Positions 1-9,628 of a stretch of DNA of 45,368 nt are shown here, piece by piece. A model generated the notes under the pieces. It did no database searches. It was not told the origin of the DNA and worked only from the letters and a program-made list of their open reading frames with translations. The DNA is from Candidatus Stoquefichus massiliensis AP9 (GTDB lineage: Bacteria > Bacillota_I > Bacilli_A > Erysipelotrichales > Coprobacillaceae). A program made the position numbers and the translations under genes. The stretch lies in the NCBI RefSeq assembly GCF_000455285.1, contig NZ_HG005289.1, forward strand, positions 207,120 through 252,487. The letters are read 5' to 3'. Within the stretch, counting starts at the first letter, position 1. Each line of letters begins with the position of its first letter.

Positions 1-273
1 AATAAACCAATACATTGTCTGAGTTGGATAATGATCAAATAGAAATTCTAATACCTTTGCAAATCCAATCAACCCAATAGCGGCTCCAAATAAAACCTGA
101 AATAAAAATAATATATCTTCTTTACGATGATCATTTTCTTTTTGAAAGACACCAGAAATAGCTTCCATCGTATGATTGAAAATTCCAAGAATAACCATCA
201 TTGTTCCACCGCTGACACCAGGAATAACATTCGCAATGCCAACTGCAATACCACCAATCAAATTCTTTATCAT
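1..273 (-). CDS. DUF368 family polyprenyl-phosphate transporter, N-terminal part (PopT-like)
   Basis: Only the first 91 codons are present; the 3' end lies beyond the window edge. The translation starts MIKNLIGGIAVG and carries the DUF368 hallmark PGVSGGT at about residues 18-24, followed by a hydrophobic, membrane-type stretch. DUF368 proteins are membrane proteins linked by published work to recycling undecaprenyl phosphate across the membrane, the lipid carrier also needed by the polysaccharide locus in this window. The start at 273 has a ribosome-binding site (GGAGAAAAATTC) directly upstream. It is the last visible gene of a minus-strand cluster, 63 bp after the preceding stop. The family call rests on the N-terminal motif only. 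Confidence 0.8.
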   Translation of the reverse strand, partial: MIKNLIGGIAVGIANVIPGVSGGTMMVILGIFNHTMEAISGVFQKENDHRKEDILFLFQVLFGAAIGLIGFAKVLEFLFDHYPTQTMYWFI

Positions 274-336
274 GAATTTTTCTCCTTTTTGTCAAGATAT
301 TGGTATTATACATAATTTGGCTATCCTTGGCAACAA

Positions 337-768
337 TCATTTCATTAACCTTAATAATTCTTTTTCACTCCAGAAAGCCCTCATACACTCTAAAAATTCA
401 TCTAATGCTTTATGTTTCATACGATAATAACTTGCGCGTGAAAAATAGGGTGTCCACCATGATGGATCATAAAAATTTAAATACTCATTTTCAATAAACG
501 AATATGCATCTCTTGAAAGATGGGTATGTATCTGGTTAACAATACCAACAAAACTTTCTAATTCCTGTTTTCTTTCTAATTGATGAATAAATTTAGAATC
601 TGCTTTTTGATAAACAGTTGATGAATCTTTCACTCTAAACATATCTACTTGTGGGTAATAGTTATAGTGCTGGGTTAAATACAAAATATCTAATTGTGCC
701 CTCTGATAACTTTTATAAATCTTTTTTGCAATACGATCTTTTTCTTTTAATGTTAATTTTTCATCCAT
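337..768 (-). CDS. Small HTH protein, MG284/MPN403-like (sigma region 4/ArpU-like)
   Basis: A 143-residue soluble protein. I start it at MDEKLTLKEK (768) because AGGAGG lies 9 bases upstream; the longer frame to 810 has no comparable site. The C-terminal half is rich in aromatic residues (FIENEYLNFYDPSWW) and ends in a helix-turn-helix-like stretch, SRASYYRMKHKALDEF, at roughly residues 110-125. That resembles sigma-70 region 4 and ArpU-type phage regulators. The overall look matches small proteins annotated as MG284/MPN403 family in Mollicutes and Erysipelotrichia; that match is from memory. It sits between the phosphatase and the DUF368 gene and is probably co-transcribed with them. Molecular function is unknown. 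Confidence 0.65.
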   Translation of the reverse strand: MDEKLTLKEKDRIAKKIYKSYQRAQLDILYLTQHYNYYPQVDMFRVKDSSTVYQKADSKFIHQLERKQELESFVGIVNQIHTHLSRDAYSFIENEYLNFYDPSWWTPYFSRASYYRMKHKALDEFLECMRAFWSEKELLRLMK

Positions 769-819
769 AAAAAAATACCTCCTACTTCTATATACGCAAA
801 TAAAAGGCATTTTTCTTTT

Positions 820-1557
820 TTAAATTGTAAAATTTTCAATAATTTGCTCAATTTCGTCATTTTTGAGCCCAATTTCTAATAAATACTCCTTTGCACTGCC
901 ATAATGTTCTCTTAAATAATCAAGTACTTCCATCATATAACGTGGAGATGATTTTAAATATTGTTTAGCTTCTTCATCTTTCATCATTGCTGTTAAATTC
1001 TCATTCATCTCAATATTATTTTCATAAGATTCACTATAATCTTTTACAATATCATATTCATGGCAACCAATTAAATCTAATAATAAAGCAGCTGTCATCC
1101 CCGTTCTGTCTTTTCCTGCTGAACAATGAAACAAAATGCAATCATAAGGATGCTTTAAGAAAATATCAAAGATTTCTTTAAACTTATCTTTCATTCCTTC
1201 TAACATATAAATATAAACACCACCAAGATCTTTATATTGTTTCACTTCATCTGGAACAACTGATGCTGTAGATGAATCAAATAGATTCACTTCATAAAAG
1301 ATAACATCAGAATCATTTTGAAACGGATTTTCCTGATGATCTTTTTCAAAATCACTTCTTAAATCAATCACAACTTTTACACCATAATCTTTTAATGTCT
1401 TTAAATCTTTTTGAGAAGCATTAGCAGGTGATGAAGCACGCACATATTTATGAGCTTTACTATAAGTTCCACTTTGTGTTTCATAGCCACCTAAATCTCT
1501 TGTATTCACCATTTTCTCTAATTGAATGAGACGTTCTTCTCTTGTCATGTATAACAC
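820..1557 (-). CDS. Tyrosine-protein phosphatase family (Y_phosphatase3-like)
   Basis: A 245-residue soluble protein with the cysteine phosphatase P-loop HCSAGKDRTG (catalytic Cys about 145, Arg about 151). An N-terminal NTRDLGGYET segment is typical of the Y_phosphatase3/Siw14-like group, and an Asp-containing VVIDLRS motif sits near residue 65. It would hydrolyse phosphotyrosine or a related phosphoester such as an inositol phosphate; the substrate cannot be read from sequence. The start is GTG at 1557 because AGGAGG lies 7 bases upstream; the in-frame ATG three codons later is 16 bases from it. It follows the radical SAM gene by 11 bp and is likely in the same operon. It is not a CpsB/Wzb phosphatase of the capsule locus. 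Confidence 0.88.
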   Translation of the reverse strand: MLYMTREERLIQLEKMVNTRDLGGYETQSGTYSKAHKYVRASSPANASQKDLKTLKDYGVKVVIDLRSDFEKDHQENPFQNDSDVIFYEVNLFDSSTASVVPDEVKQYKDLGGVYIYMLEGMKDKFKEIFDIFLKHPYDCILFHCSAGKDRTGMTAALLLDLIGCHEYDIVKDYSESYENNIEMNENLTAMMKDEEAKQYLKSSPRYMMEVLDYLREHYGSAKEYLLEIGLKNDEIEQIIENFTI

Positions 1558-1568
1558 TCTATTACCTC

Positions 1569-2210
1569 CTACTCTTCAAATGGGCGTACTCTTAATGTCA
1601 CCCCTAATTCATCACAAATACTTTGGCATTTCTTGATTTTCTCTTCACCAATAATATCAACAACAGTCAAAACAACATGTGGAACATATGATAAACACGC
1701 TCTTGCAAATGCAAGCATGGCATCAAAGGATTCTATACCAAACCGACTTCTTGTTAAAGCAAGATATTCTTTAGCATCTGGAGCATTTAAACTAATTGAT
1801 ATTGTATCAATACGTCCCTTCATATCAGGTGCTACATCACGCTGATGAATCAAATTTGCCAATCCATTCGTATTCACGCGAATAGGAAGATCTTGACGAT
1901 ATAATTTTAAAATGCCAGCAATTTGAATGACATCATCAACTCTTTGTAGTGGTTCACCAAAACCACAAAACACAACTTCAGCAAAATCATCTAAATCATA
2001 TTTTTGAAACTCCTTAATCACTTCATCAACTGTTGGTTCCTTGTCTAACCATAATGTATTAGATTCGAGCATTTCTTTTGTTTGACGTAAACAAAATGTA
2101 CAAGCACAAGGACAACGATTGGTCAGATTGACATAAACATGAACATCTTCTAACGAATCAAGTTGCCCTATATCAATATAACTCTTTTCATGTAATGTAT
2201 ATAATATCAC
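1569..2210 (-). CDS. TatD-family-associated radical SAM protein
   Basis: A 213-residue protein with the radical SAM cluster motif Cx3Cx2C in NRCPCACTFC (Cys 33, 37 and 40, with an extra Cys 35), which would hold a [4Fe-4S] cluster and cleave S-adenosylmethionine. A glycine-rich GFGEPLQR follows near residue 85 and RVNTNG near 113, both typical SAM-contact regions. Size and the N-terminal pattern VHVYVNLTNRCP match the group known as radical SAM protein, TatD family-associated (TIGR04038). No TatD is beside it in this window. The start overlaps the pdxK stop by four bases (ATGA), implying translational coupling. Its substrate is unknown. Confidence 0.85.
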   Translation of the reverse strand: MILYTLHEKSYIDIGQLDSLEDVHVYVNLTNRCPCACTFCLRQTKEMLESNTLWLDKEPTVDEVIKEFQKYDLDDFAEVVFCGFGEPLQRVDDVIQIAGILKLYRQDLPIRVNTNGLANLIHQRDVAPDMKGRIDTISISLNAPDAKEYLALTRSRFGIESFDAMLAFARACLSYVPHVVLTVVDIIGEEKIKKCQSICDELGVTLRVRPFEE

Positions 2211-3046
2211 TTTTCATCCACTCCTAGTTCATACAAATATTCTTCAAAGCAAAGTCCATAGTAATTAGGAACTTGCATTTTTTCACAATAAGCAATACAT
2301 TTTGAAGCAAACTTTGTCGCCTTCTTCACACTTTCATAAAAACTATATCCATTTAAATAACTGCCAGCCATAACAGCAGCAATAACATCCCCAGTTCCAC
2401 AACGATCTTCACCAATTCGATCCACCATAACAATCTGATAATCTTCTCCTCGATTATAGATGAAATTAAGAATTTGTTTCTCATTAAAAGGAATACCTGT
2501 CACAACAATATGTTGAGGTCCTTGCACTGACAATTTCTCACACATATGAGATAATTCATCAAAAGTTGGTGTTGTTTGAGGATAAGGCAAATCAACTAAT
2601 GTCACAAGTTCAGTTAAATTAGGTGTCATTAAATCAGCATACTTGACTAACTCTTTCATCTTTAAACACATTTCTGGTGTGTATGTTGCATATAACTTTC
2701 CATGATCCCCCATTACTGGATCAACTAGCACAAACACATGATCTTTTTTGAATCTTTGAATAAAATCAATGACAATATCCACTTGTTGTTTAGAGCCTAG
2801 AAACCCAGTCGCAATAGCATCAAATTCCAAATCTAAATCTTTATAAGTCTGAATATAATCCTTCATTCTATCCGTATAATCATCAAAATAAAAAACTGGA
2901 AATTGAGTATGTGTTGAAAGAATGGCTGTTGGAATCGTAACAGCCTGTATTTTCATAGCAGAAATAATAGGTGCCATTGCAGCTATTGCACAACGTCCAA
3001 ATCCTGTCATATCGTTAATTAATGCAATCCGTTTTTGTCTTTTCAT
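2207..3046 (-). CDS. pdxK: Pyridoxamine/pyridoxal kinase
   Basis: A 279-residue ribokinase-fold kinase. The N-terminus RIALINDMTGFGRCA is characteristic of pyridoxal/pyridoxamine kinases. DPVMGDHGKLY (about 109-119) and LTPNLTEL form the substrate and nucleotide region, and GTGD at 217-220 carries the catalytic Asp. It would phosphorylate pyridoxal or pyridoxamine with ATP in vitamin B6 salvage. Length is normal. It appears to lead the five-gene minus-strand cluster ending at the DUF368 gene, with a GAGGTGACATA ribosome-binding region before ATG 3046. PdxY and PdxK subtypes cannot be separated by eye. Confidence 0.9.
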   Translation of the reverse strand: MKRQKRIALINDMTGFGRCAIAAMAPIISAMKIQAVTIPTAILSTHTQFPVFYFDDYTDRMKDYIQTYKDLDLEFDAIATGFLGSKQQVDIVIDFIQRFKKDHVFVLVDPVMGDHGKLYATYTPEMCLKMKELVKYADLMTPNLTELVTLVDLPYPQTTPTFDELSHMCEKLSVQGPQHIVVTGIPFNEKQILNFIYNRGEDYQIVMVDRIGEDRCGTGDVIAAVMAGSYLNGYSFYESVKKATKFASKCIAYCEKMQVPNYYGLCFEEYLYELGVDEK

Positions 3047-3133
3047 TATGTCACCTCATTTTTGTATATTTTAACATAAAAGTAATTAAAAGAGAATGAA
3101 TTTGTGTTATGATTAAAAGCGAGGTGAAAAAAT

Positions 3134-3754
3134 ATGCAAAAGCCAAACTTAACTTATATGAAAGAAACATTATTAAAAAATGAAATCAATCAGGAAACAA
3201 TTCAATCAAAACATTTTAATAATGATTTCATCTTTGATTCTAAACAATCTCATCATGAAATAAAGAACTGCTTATTTGAGGGCGTTACATTTGAAGAGTG
3301 TCAGGAAGAAGATTCTTATTTTTTAGATGTTGTTTTTCAAAATTGTGATTTATCAAATATGAAGTTTTATAGTTGTTTGTTTCGTCGTGTTCAATTTATG
3401 AACTGCAAGTTAATGGGAACTGATTTTTCTGAATCAGTATTTGATCAAGTGAATATGAAAGACTGTTTATGTAAATTTGCTAATTTCGCATTTATGAAAA
3501 ACAAAGAAACAGTTTATCAATTATGTGATTTTACACAAGCAAGTATTATTGAAACAAATCTTAAAAAATCATCATTTATAGAATGTTCTTTTAATCAATG
3601 TGAACTTCAACATGCTTCACTTAGTCAAATTGATTTATCAACTTGTGATCTTAACAATATCATAACGACTCCCGAAGATATTCGTGGTGCTATTATTGAT
3701 AGTTATCAGGCAGCATCCTTGATCCATTTATTAAGAGTACAAATCAAAGAATAA
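3134..3754 (+). CDS. Pentapeptide repeat protein
   Basis: A 206-residue soluble protein with a run of A(D/N)LXX-like five-residue repeats from about residue 40 to 175 (for example CDLSNMKFYSC, CKLMGTDFSES, CDFTQASIIET). These predict a right-handed quadrilateral beta-helix. The start has GAGGTG eight bases upstream. It stands alone, is divergent from pdxK, and is closed by its own terminator. Some pentapeptide-repeat proteins protect DNA gyrase, but repeat content alone does not show that here. Confidence 0.88.
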   Translation: MQKPNLTYMKETLLKNEINQETIQSKHFNNDFIFDSKQSHHEIKNCLFEGVTFEECQEEDSYFLDVVFQNCDLSNMKFYSCLFRRVQFMNCKLMGTDFSESVFDQVNMKDCLCKFANFAFMKNKETVYQLCDFTQASIIETNLKKSSFIECSFNQCELQHASLSQIDLSTCDLNNIITTPEDIRGAIIDSYQAASLIHLLRVQIKE

Positions 3755-3761
3755 TGATAAT

Positions 3762-3787
3762 GAATTTCTCAAGAAATTCTTTTTTTT
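3762..3787 (+). terminator. Rho-independent terminator of the pentapeptide-repeat gene
   Basis: Perfect 8-bp stem GAATTTCT/AGAAATTC with a two-base spacer, followed by eight T. It begins seven bases after the stop codon. Confidence 0.85.
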
Positions 3788-3791
3788 GTAC

Positions 3792-3818
3792 AAAAAATAT
3801 GCGTCATATGACGCATAT
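3792..3818 (-). terminator. Terminator of proS built on a 22-nt perfect palindrome
   Basis: Positions 3797-3818 are a perfect palindrome (arms ATATGCGTCAT). On the minus strand it is followed by a run of T (A run at 3792-3797). The palindrome touches the proS stop codon. Together with the plus-strand terminator at 3762 it separates two convergent genes. Confidence 0.75.
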
Positions 3819-5257
3819 TAATAAGCTTTTGCAAAATAAACAATATGTTTGGCTTTCTTCCCACATATTGGACAAATACCATCAGCATGTGCTTTAGTAT
3901 CAATACAGCGAGATGTTGCAGCTGTTTCTTCTTTGATTTTTACTTCACAGGCCTCATCACCACACCATGGTAATTTGACATATCCACCTTTTGTATTAAG
4001 AATTTCTTTAAATTCTTCAAAAGTTGTCGCATCTGTGATATGTTCATTTCTAAATGCCAATGCTTTTTGATACATTTCTTCATGAATATCATCAAGTAAA
4101 TTCGCTAATGATTGAGGTAAGTTATCATCTATAGTCAGAGTAATTTTTTCTCCATTGACACGCTTAGCAACAACACATTGCCCATTTGCTAAATCACGTG
4201 GTCCTATTTCTAAACGTAAAGGAATTCCACGCATTTCTGCTTCAGAGAATTTCCATCCAGGTGATTTATCACTGGCATCAACTTTGACTCTTAAACCATA
4301 ATCTTTCAATTTTTTTTCTAATTCATAGGCTTTATCTAAAATACCTTCTTTTTGTTGTTGAATTGGAATAATCATCACTTGTGTTGGTGCAACTCTTGGT
4401 GGTAAAACCAAACCATTGTCATCGCCATGAACCATGATAATTGCTCCTAGAAGTCTTGTAGAAACACCCCAAGATGTTTGATAAACATATTTTTGTTTGT
4501 TATCTTTATCTAAGAATTGAATTCCAAACGCTTTAGCGAATCCATCTCCAAAATAATGAGATGTTCCTGACTGTAAAGCTTTTCCATCATGCATAAGAGC
4601 TTCAATTGTGTATGTTTCTTCTGCTCCAGCAAATTTTTCTCTTTCTGTTTTACGACCAGTAAGCATTGGAATAGCTAATAAATTGCTAGCAGTTTCCTCA
4701 TAAATATGCAACATTCTCATTGTTTCTTCTTTTGCTTCTTCTTTTGTTGCATGAATCGTATGACCTTCCTGCCATAGGAACTCAGAACCTCTTAAAAATG
4801 GTCTTGTTGTTTTTTCCCAACGAACAACACTGCACCATTGATTATATAATTTTGGTAAATCTCTATAAGAGTTGACAATTTTAGCATAATGTTCACAAAA
4901 TAATGTTTCAGATGTTGGACGAATAACCAAATGTTCTTCTAGTTCATCTAACCCACCTTTTGTAACAACTGCACATTCAGGTGCAAATCCTTCCACATGA
5001 TCTGCTTCTTTTTGCAATAATGGTTCTGGGATCAACATCGGCATATAAACATTCTCATGTCCTGTTTCTTTGAATTTTTTATCCATATATGCTTGAATCA
5101 TTTCCCATAAAGCATATCCATATGGTCGATAAATGATAAATCCTTTGACACTTGAATAATCCATTAATTCAGCTTTACGACATACATCTGTATACCACTT
5201 TGCAAAGTCTTCATCTCTTGATGTAATTGCATCATTTTTGACTTTTTGATTCGCCAT
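3818..5257 (-). CDS. proS: Prolyl-tRNA synthetase, archaeal/eukaryotic-type
   Basis: A 479-residue class II aminoacyl-tRNA synthetase that charges tRNA-Pro with proline. The N-terminal [19 protein letters not shown], the motif 2 region [20 protein letters not shown] and the class II core match the shorter type without the bacterial editing insertion. The C-terminal zinc-type cysteines ([10 protein letters not shown] and CPICGKK) and the terminal AKAY are typical of ProS type 3. This form occurs in Mollicutes, Erysipelotrichia and some Clostridia. It is monocistronic, with a good promoter upstream and its own terminator. The 84-bp leader is too short for a T-box. Confidence 0.96.
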   Translation of the reverse strand: MANQKVKNDAITSRDEDFAKWYTDVCRKAELMDYSSVKGFIIYRPYGYALWEMIQAYMDKKFKETGHENVYMPMLIPEPLLQKEADHVEGFAPECAVVTKGGLDELEEHLVIRPTSETLFCEHYAKIVNSYRDLPKLYNQWCSVVRWEKTTRPFLRGSEFLWQEGHTIHATKEEAKEETMRMLHIYEETASNLLAIPMLTGRKTEREKFAGAEETYTIEALMHDGKALQSGTSHYFGDGFAKAFGIQFLDKDNKQKYVYQTSWGVSTRLLGAIIMVHGDDNGLVLPPRVAPTQVMIIPIQQQKEGILDKAYELEKKLKDYGLRVKVDASDKSPGWKFSEAEMRGIPLRLEIGPRDLANGQCVVAKRVNGEKITLTIDDNLPQSLANLLDDIHEEMYQKALAFRNEHITDATTFEEFKEILNTKGGYVKLPWCGDEACEVKIKEETAATSRCIDTKAHADGICPICGKKAKHIVYFAKAY

Positions 5258-5292
5258 TGTTTATACCCCTTTTCTTCAATATTTCCTTTACT

Positions 5293-5320
5293 ATTATACA
5301 AGATTTATAACAAATTGCAA
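5293..5320 (-). promoter_or_regulatory. Sigma-A-type promoter of proS
   Basis: On the minus strand TTGCAA (-35) and a consensus TATAAT (-10) are separated by 16 bases, about 35 bp before the proS start codon. Confidence 0.7.
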
Positions 5321-5341
5321 TCTTGGATTGTGATATTCTCA

Positions 5342-8300
5342 TTATTCTTTTTCAATATGTAAATAACTTCCACTAACACCTTTATCAACAACAATTTGTG
5401 TATGAATACGTTCTTTTAATTCATCAACATGTGAGATAATACCAATAACCTTATTATCATTTTGAAGATCCAATAAAACAGATAAAGCCTGATCAATCGA
5501 TTCATTATCCAGTGTTCCGAAACCTTCATCAATAAATAGAGTATTCAACTCAATACCTCCAGCATAAGTCTGAATCATTGAAGACAATCCTAAAGCTAAT
5601 GATAAAGCCGCTTTAAAAGATTCACCCCCAGACAATGTTTGGATATCTCTAAGCATTCCTGTTTCATAATCCAATACACTCAAATCCAATCCTTGCTGTT
5701 TTGTCCCTTTAATAGATTGTTTACGATACAAGGCAAAACGTCCCTGACTCATTTTTAAGAGTTCTATATTTGCATATTCTAAAATGTGTTCAAAATAAAC
5801 TGATAAAACATATCTTTCAAAAGACATACGTTGTGCATTTTTCCCAGACGTTATATCTGATAAATCCTGATACATAATATAGTTTTCAAAAATTGTCTGA
5901 TTTTCAGTATATTCTTTTTCTAATGTGTTTAAAATATCCTGGTTTTGCTGATAGATATGAAGCTGTTCATTGTATGTCTTAAAACAGTTATCTCTATTTC
6001 TTTCTAGTTCATGTAGTTTTTTGACCTCTTGACTTAAATCAGTGAGTCTATAATCTTTTGTTTGTGTCTTGAGTTTTTCTAATTGTGATAATAAAGTTCT
6101 TTCTCTTATAATATAGTCTTGATAAGTTTTTTCTTTGTTATCTAATTGTTCAAGCTGATTTAGATAAGTCTGATATTCTTTTGAGGAATCAAAGTTTTTT
6201 TCTATGAATATACTTAACTGCTTTTCAGTATCATTTTTTCTATCTATTAATATTTTCATTTGTCTATCTAGTTCTTCTTTTTGATGTGCTAAAATAGAAA
6301 CATCTTTTTGACACTGGTGATATGTTTTTTCAATTTGATCAATTTTTTGTTCTAATTGATTGAAATGTAATGTGTTTTGAGAAAGTTGTTGCTGATAATC
6401 TGATTGATATTGAAAATGATAGTGATTTTGGTATTCTTCTAATTGTGATTCATAGATAGCGACTTGTTTTTCCATTATGTGAATCTTATCAGACATTGTT
6501 TTCATATCCTCAATTTGCTGATTAAATAAAATTGTATCTTGCTCTAGAGATTTTTTTATACGCTTTAAATAAACCACTTCATCATATTTTTTCTGATATG
6601 TTTTTTCCTGATCACGAATAACTGATATAACATCCGATAATAAATGAATAAATACTTCTTTTGATAATTCTTCTTTGATTGAAAGCTGTTGTTTTAAGAT
6701 ATCTATTTTTGTTCTCAAAGTATTAATTTTCTGATTTTGGGCTAAAACTTCTTGATAAATTTCTTCCTTATGCTGTCTTTTTTGTTCAACTTCTAAACTC
6801 AGTTCTTCTAGTTCACTAGAAGATAAGACATGTGTTGATAATTTTGCCAAATTTGGATGATGTAAAGACCCACAGACTGGACATGGTTCATTGTCTTGCA
6901 GTGAAGAAGCCAATATACCTGCTTGTTGACGTTTAAATGATTCGTCCTCATGCTGATAATGTTGAAGTACTTTTTGATACATTTGATCACTTTGTTTATA
7001 TTGATTTGAAAGATCATAATGACGATCTTGTAAAACTGTAAGATCATCATAAAATTGACTTAACTCATGAATAGCAATTCTTTTATTGTTCACTTCTTTG
7101 ACTTTTTGTTCTTTTTGTTGTAAATCAAGTTGAAGTTGGGATAATTGATTGACATTTTCTTGATCTCTTTCCATTCGTTTCGATAATTTTTCATGAGTTT
7201 TTTTAAATTGCTGATACTCATAATCTAATTTTCGAATGTTCTGGACAAGAGAAGTATGCTTTTTTTGGATTTGTAAATATTCTTTTTGTTTTTCTATAGC
7301 CTGTTTGTTATTTTCTATTTCAACAAGAAGCTTATCTTTATCTATCTTAAGTTGTGGGAGTGTTTGGTATTCTTTTTCTTTAGTTAAGAAAAGTTGTGTT
7401 GAGTGATTCAATTTTGTTGTAATAAGAGATATTTGTTCTTGTGTTTTTTGATAATCATCTTGTATTTGATTATGTTGAATAATTAATGATTGATTTTGTT
7501 CAATAATTTTCATTTTAGCAATATCTCTATAAAGTTTTTGAATAGATGTTTGTTGTATTAATAATTCATCATGTTCTTTTTTGATTTGTTGATATTCTAA
7601 TAAATCTTGATTTTGTTTTTCTTTTATATAATAGTTTTTAGAAAAAATATCGTATACTTGTTTTGATTCTTCATATTGTTGCTTAAGAAAACATATTTTT
7701 TCATAAATATCCTGATTTTCTAAAGTTGCTTCTTCTAAAAATGAGGGATGAAAGTTTTCGTTATGCATCTTCATAAACTCTGATGATAAAGTAAGAAGCT
7801 GAAATCTTGATAAAAGTTGTTGACTGGATAATAGATACTGTTCTTTATTTCTTTTTGTCTCTTCTTTAAGAAGATTTTCAAACTTGACTAATGGTTCACT
7901 GTGAAAAATATGACGTAAAACATGCTCACGTTCTTCACTGCTTGCATAAATAAGTTTTGTAAACTCACCTTGAGCTATCATCACTATTTGTTTAAATTGA
8001 TGAACATCAACACCCAATAAATGATTGATTTTTGAATTAACTTCCTTAACACCTTCAATTGTTATACCATCATATGTTAAATAAGCATTGGCCATTTTTG
8101 CACTTTTATATCCTGGACGTGTATATGTTGGAGAACGTTTGATTTTATAAAGTTTTTGATGTAATTCAAATATCATTTCTACATATGTTTCATCTTTAAC
8201 ATCAGCAAAATCACTACGAAAATATGCTTGACTACGTGTACTACCACTTGCAACACCATATAATGCAAATGTCATAGCATCAAAGATTGTTGTTTTACCA

Positions 8301-8416
8301 GCACCTGTTGGTCCACTAATCAAGTAAAGGCCATGATCTATAAAATCATCAAATTGGATTGTTGTCTTCTCTTTATAAGTCATAAATGCATTCATTGCTA
8401 GACTAATAATCTTCAT
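5342..8416 (-). CDS. sbcC: SbcC (Rad50-like) nuclease-complex ATPase
   Basis: A 1,024-residue SMC-like protein. Walker A GPTGAGKTT is at about 35-43. Two long Gln/Lys-rich coiled-coil arms flank a zinc-hook CPVCG near residue 512. The C-terminal ABC signature LSGGESFKAALSLALGL and Walker B LFIDEGFGTLD complete the ATPase head. With SbcD it forms the nuclease that opens DNA hairpins and processes ends. I prefer ATG 8416 over GTG 8425 because AGGTG lies six bases before the ATG. The gene overlaps the end of sbcD by 14 bases, as in the usual sbcDC operon. Confidence 0.96.
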   Translation of the reverse strand: MKIISLAMNAFMTYKEKTTIQFDDFIDHGLYLISGPTGAGKTTIFDAMTFALYGVASGSTRSQAYFRSDFADVKDETYVEMIFELHQKLYKIKRSPTYTRPGYKSAKMANAYLTYDGITIEGVKEVNSKINHLLGVDVHQFKQIVMIAQGEFTKLIYASSEEREHVLRHIFHSEPLVKFENLLKEETKRNKEQYLLSSQQLLSRFQLLTLSSEFMKMHNENFHPSFLEEATLENQDIYEKICFLKQQYEESKQVYDIFSKNYYIKEKQNQDLLEYQQIKKEHDELLIQQTSIQKLYRDIAKMKIIEQNQSLIIQHNQIQDDYQKTQEQISLITTKLNHSTQLFLTKEKEYQTLPQLKIDKDKLLVEIENNKQAIEKQKEYLQIQKKHTSLVQNIRKLDYEYQQFKKTHEKLSKRMERDQENVNQLSQLQLDLQQKEQKVKEVNNKRIAIHELSQFYDDLTVLQDRHYDLSNQYKQSDQMYQKVLQHYQHEDESFKRQQAGILASSLQDNEPCPVCGSLHHPNLAKLSTHVLSSSELEELSLEVEQKRQHKEEIYQEVLAQNQKINTLRTKIDILKQQLSIKEELSKEVFIHLLSDVISVIRDQEKTYQKKYDEVVYLKRIKKSLEQDTILFNQQIEDMKTMSDKIHIMEKQVAIYESQLEEYQNHYHFQYQSDYQQQLSQNTLHFNQLEQKIDQIEKTYHQCQKDVSILAHQKEELDRQMKILIDRKNDTEKQLSIFIEKNFDSSKEYQTYLNQLEQLDNKEKTYQDYIIRERTLLSQLEKLKTQTKDYRLTDLSQEVKKLHELERNRDNCFKTYNEQLHIYQQNQDILNTLEKEYTENQTIFENYIMYQDLSDITSGKNAQRMSFERYVLSVYFEHILEYANIELLKMSQGRFALYRKQSIKGTKQQGLDLSVLDYETGMLRDIQTLSGGESFKAALSLALGLSSMIQTYAGGIELNTLFIDEGFGTLDNESIDQALSVLLDLQNDNKVIGIISHVDELKERIHTQIVVDKGVSGSYLHIEKE

Positions 8417-9530
8417 GTTCTTCACCTGCCTTTTCTAGTAATGAATTTACAATTTTCATTTGTTGATTATCTAATTCTATTGTTTTCATATCATAATAAA
8501 ATTGTTTAAAAAGTGCTTGTGTATCCATTTTCTCTATAGATTGAATATTTTGTAATGATTGATGAGATTGCTGATTAAAAAGATATGAATATGTAATCTG
8601 TAAAAGATGAGGATATAAGACCCTTAATTGATCAATCGCATGAGGAATAAGTTTTTGATCTTCTAATTCAAAAGCAAGATAATCTTCTTTGTAAGTTATA
8701 AACTGCGGATCCATAAATTGTGCAAATGTACCTGTATATTTTTTTAGTGTCTGTGATGGATGCAAATGATATAATTGAACAGACATATCATCAGTATCTA
8801 CGACAACGATAGACTTATCTTGTTTCACCTCATCAAAAGAATAACACATTAAAGAACCGCTATAACGAATCGTATCTCTTGATACTTTTTGTGGAGCATG
8901 CAAATGTCCTAATGCAACATAATCAAAATTATTAAATAAAGAAGCATCAATAATTTCACTACCACCTACACTTAATGGCATTTCTGATTCACTTGTTATA
9001 CTAGAATGACCTACAAATTGATGTGTTATTAAAATATTCTTATAATTTTTATCAACTTCCTGATGAGATAGATATAATTCTAAAGCTTCCTGATAATTAT
9101 GAATATCATCAATCTGATATAAATTTTTAACCTGAGATGGTTTAATAAATGGCAGCAAATAAAATCTTACCTGATTTTTTTCAACATACTCCATCTTCTC
9201 TTTCAAATATGTTTCTATATGCAATCCTCTTTTAGATAAGATAGAACTCGCAAAATGCATACGATCACTACTATCATGATTACCACTTATCATCAATACT
9301 TCAATATGATAATCTAGTAATGCTGCACTTAAAAAGTCATCTAATAAATTCACTGCTTCCTGACTAGGTATAAAACGATCATAAACATCACCAGCAATAA
9401 CTAAAAATTTAATATTTTCCTGATTCATAAAATCTAATAATTCAAATAACAATTCTCTTTGAATATGTAATAAAGAATATTGATGAAGAACTTTTCCAAG
9501 ATGTAAATCAGCAATATGTACAAATTTCAT
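8403..9530 (-). CDS. sbcD: SbcD (Mre11-like) exonuclease subunit
   Basis: A 375-residue calcineurin-like phosphoesterase with the metal-binding series ADLHLGK (8-13 region), GDVYDR, SGNHDS and, later, THQFVG and ALGHLHAPQ. These coordinate the two catalytic metals. It works with SbcC in double-strand break and hairpin processing. Length matches the family. It is the first gene of the sbcDC pair and the sbcC start lies inside its 3' end. Confidence 0.95.
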   Translation of the reverse strand: MKFVHIADLHLGKVLHQYSLLHIQRELLFELLDFMNQENIKFLVIAGDVYDRFIPSQEAVNLLDDFLSAALLDYHIEVLMISGNHDSSDRMHFASSILSKRGLHIETYLKEKMEYVEKNQVRFYLLPFIKPSQVKNLYQIDDIHNYQEALELYLSHQEVDKNYKNILITHQFVGHSSITSESEMPLSVGGSEIIDASLFNNFDYVALGHLHAPQKVSRDTIRYSGSLMCYSFDEVKQDKSIVVVDTDDMSVQLYHLHPSQTLKKYTGTFAQFMDPQFITYKEDYLAFELEDQKLIPHAIDQLRVLYPHLLQITYSYLFNQQSHQSLQNIQSIEKMDTQALFKQFYYDMKTIELDNQQMKIVNSLLEKAGEEHEDY

Positions 9531-9599
9531 ATAATCTCCTCTTTCCTATTAATCAGATTATATCTAAAATATCTCTACGAAACAATCTTTCTTTACAGT

Positions 9600-9628
9600 A
9601 AAAATGAAAATGTAAAATACATTTTCAT
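9600..9628 (-). terminator. Terminator of the GNAT gene
   Basis: Minus-strand stem ATGAAAATGT/ACATTTTCAT (10 bp, 5-nt loop) followed by T5. The stem overlaps the stop codon of the acetyltransferase gene. Confidence 0.7.

Noticed and set aside
127-427. Plus-strand and minus-strand short frames at the left edge
   Set aside because: They overlap the DUF368 gene and the small HTH gene in other frames and have no coding features.
820-1557. CpsB/Wzb capsule phosphatase
   Set aside because: The HCSAGKDRTG loop and NTRDLGGYET start belong to the Y_phosphatase3-like group, and the gene is 20 kb from the capsule genes in an unrelated operon.
5258-5341. Possible T-box leader upstream of proS
   Set aside because: The leader from the promoter to the ATG is only about 35 bases, with no T-box sequence or specifier hairpin.
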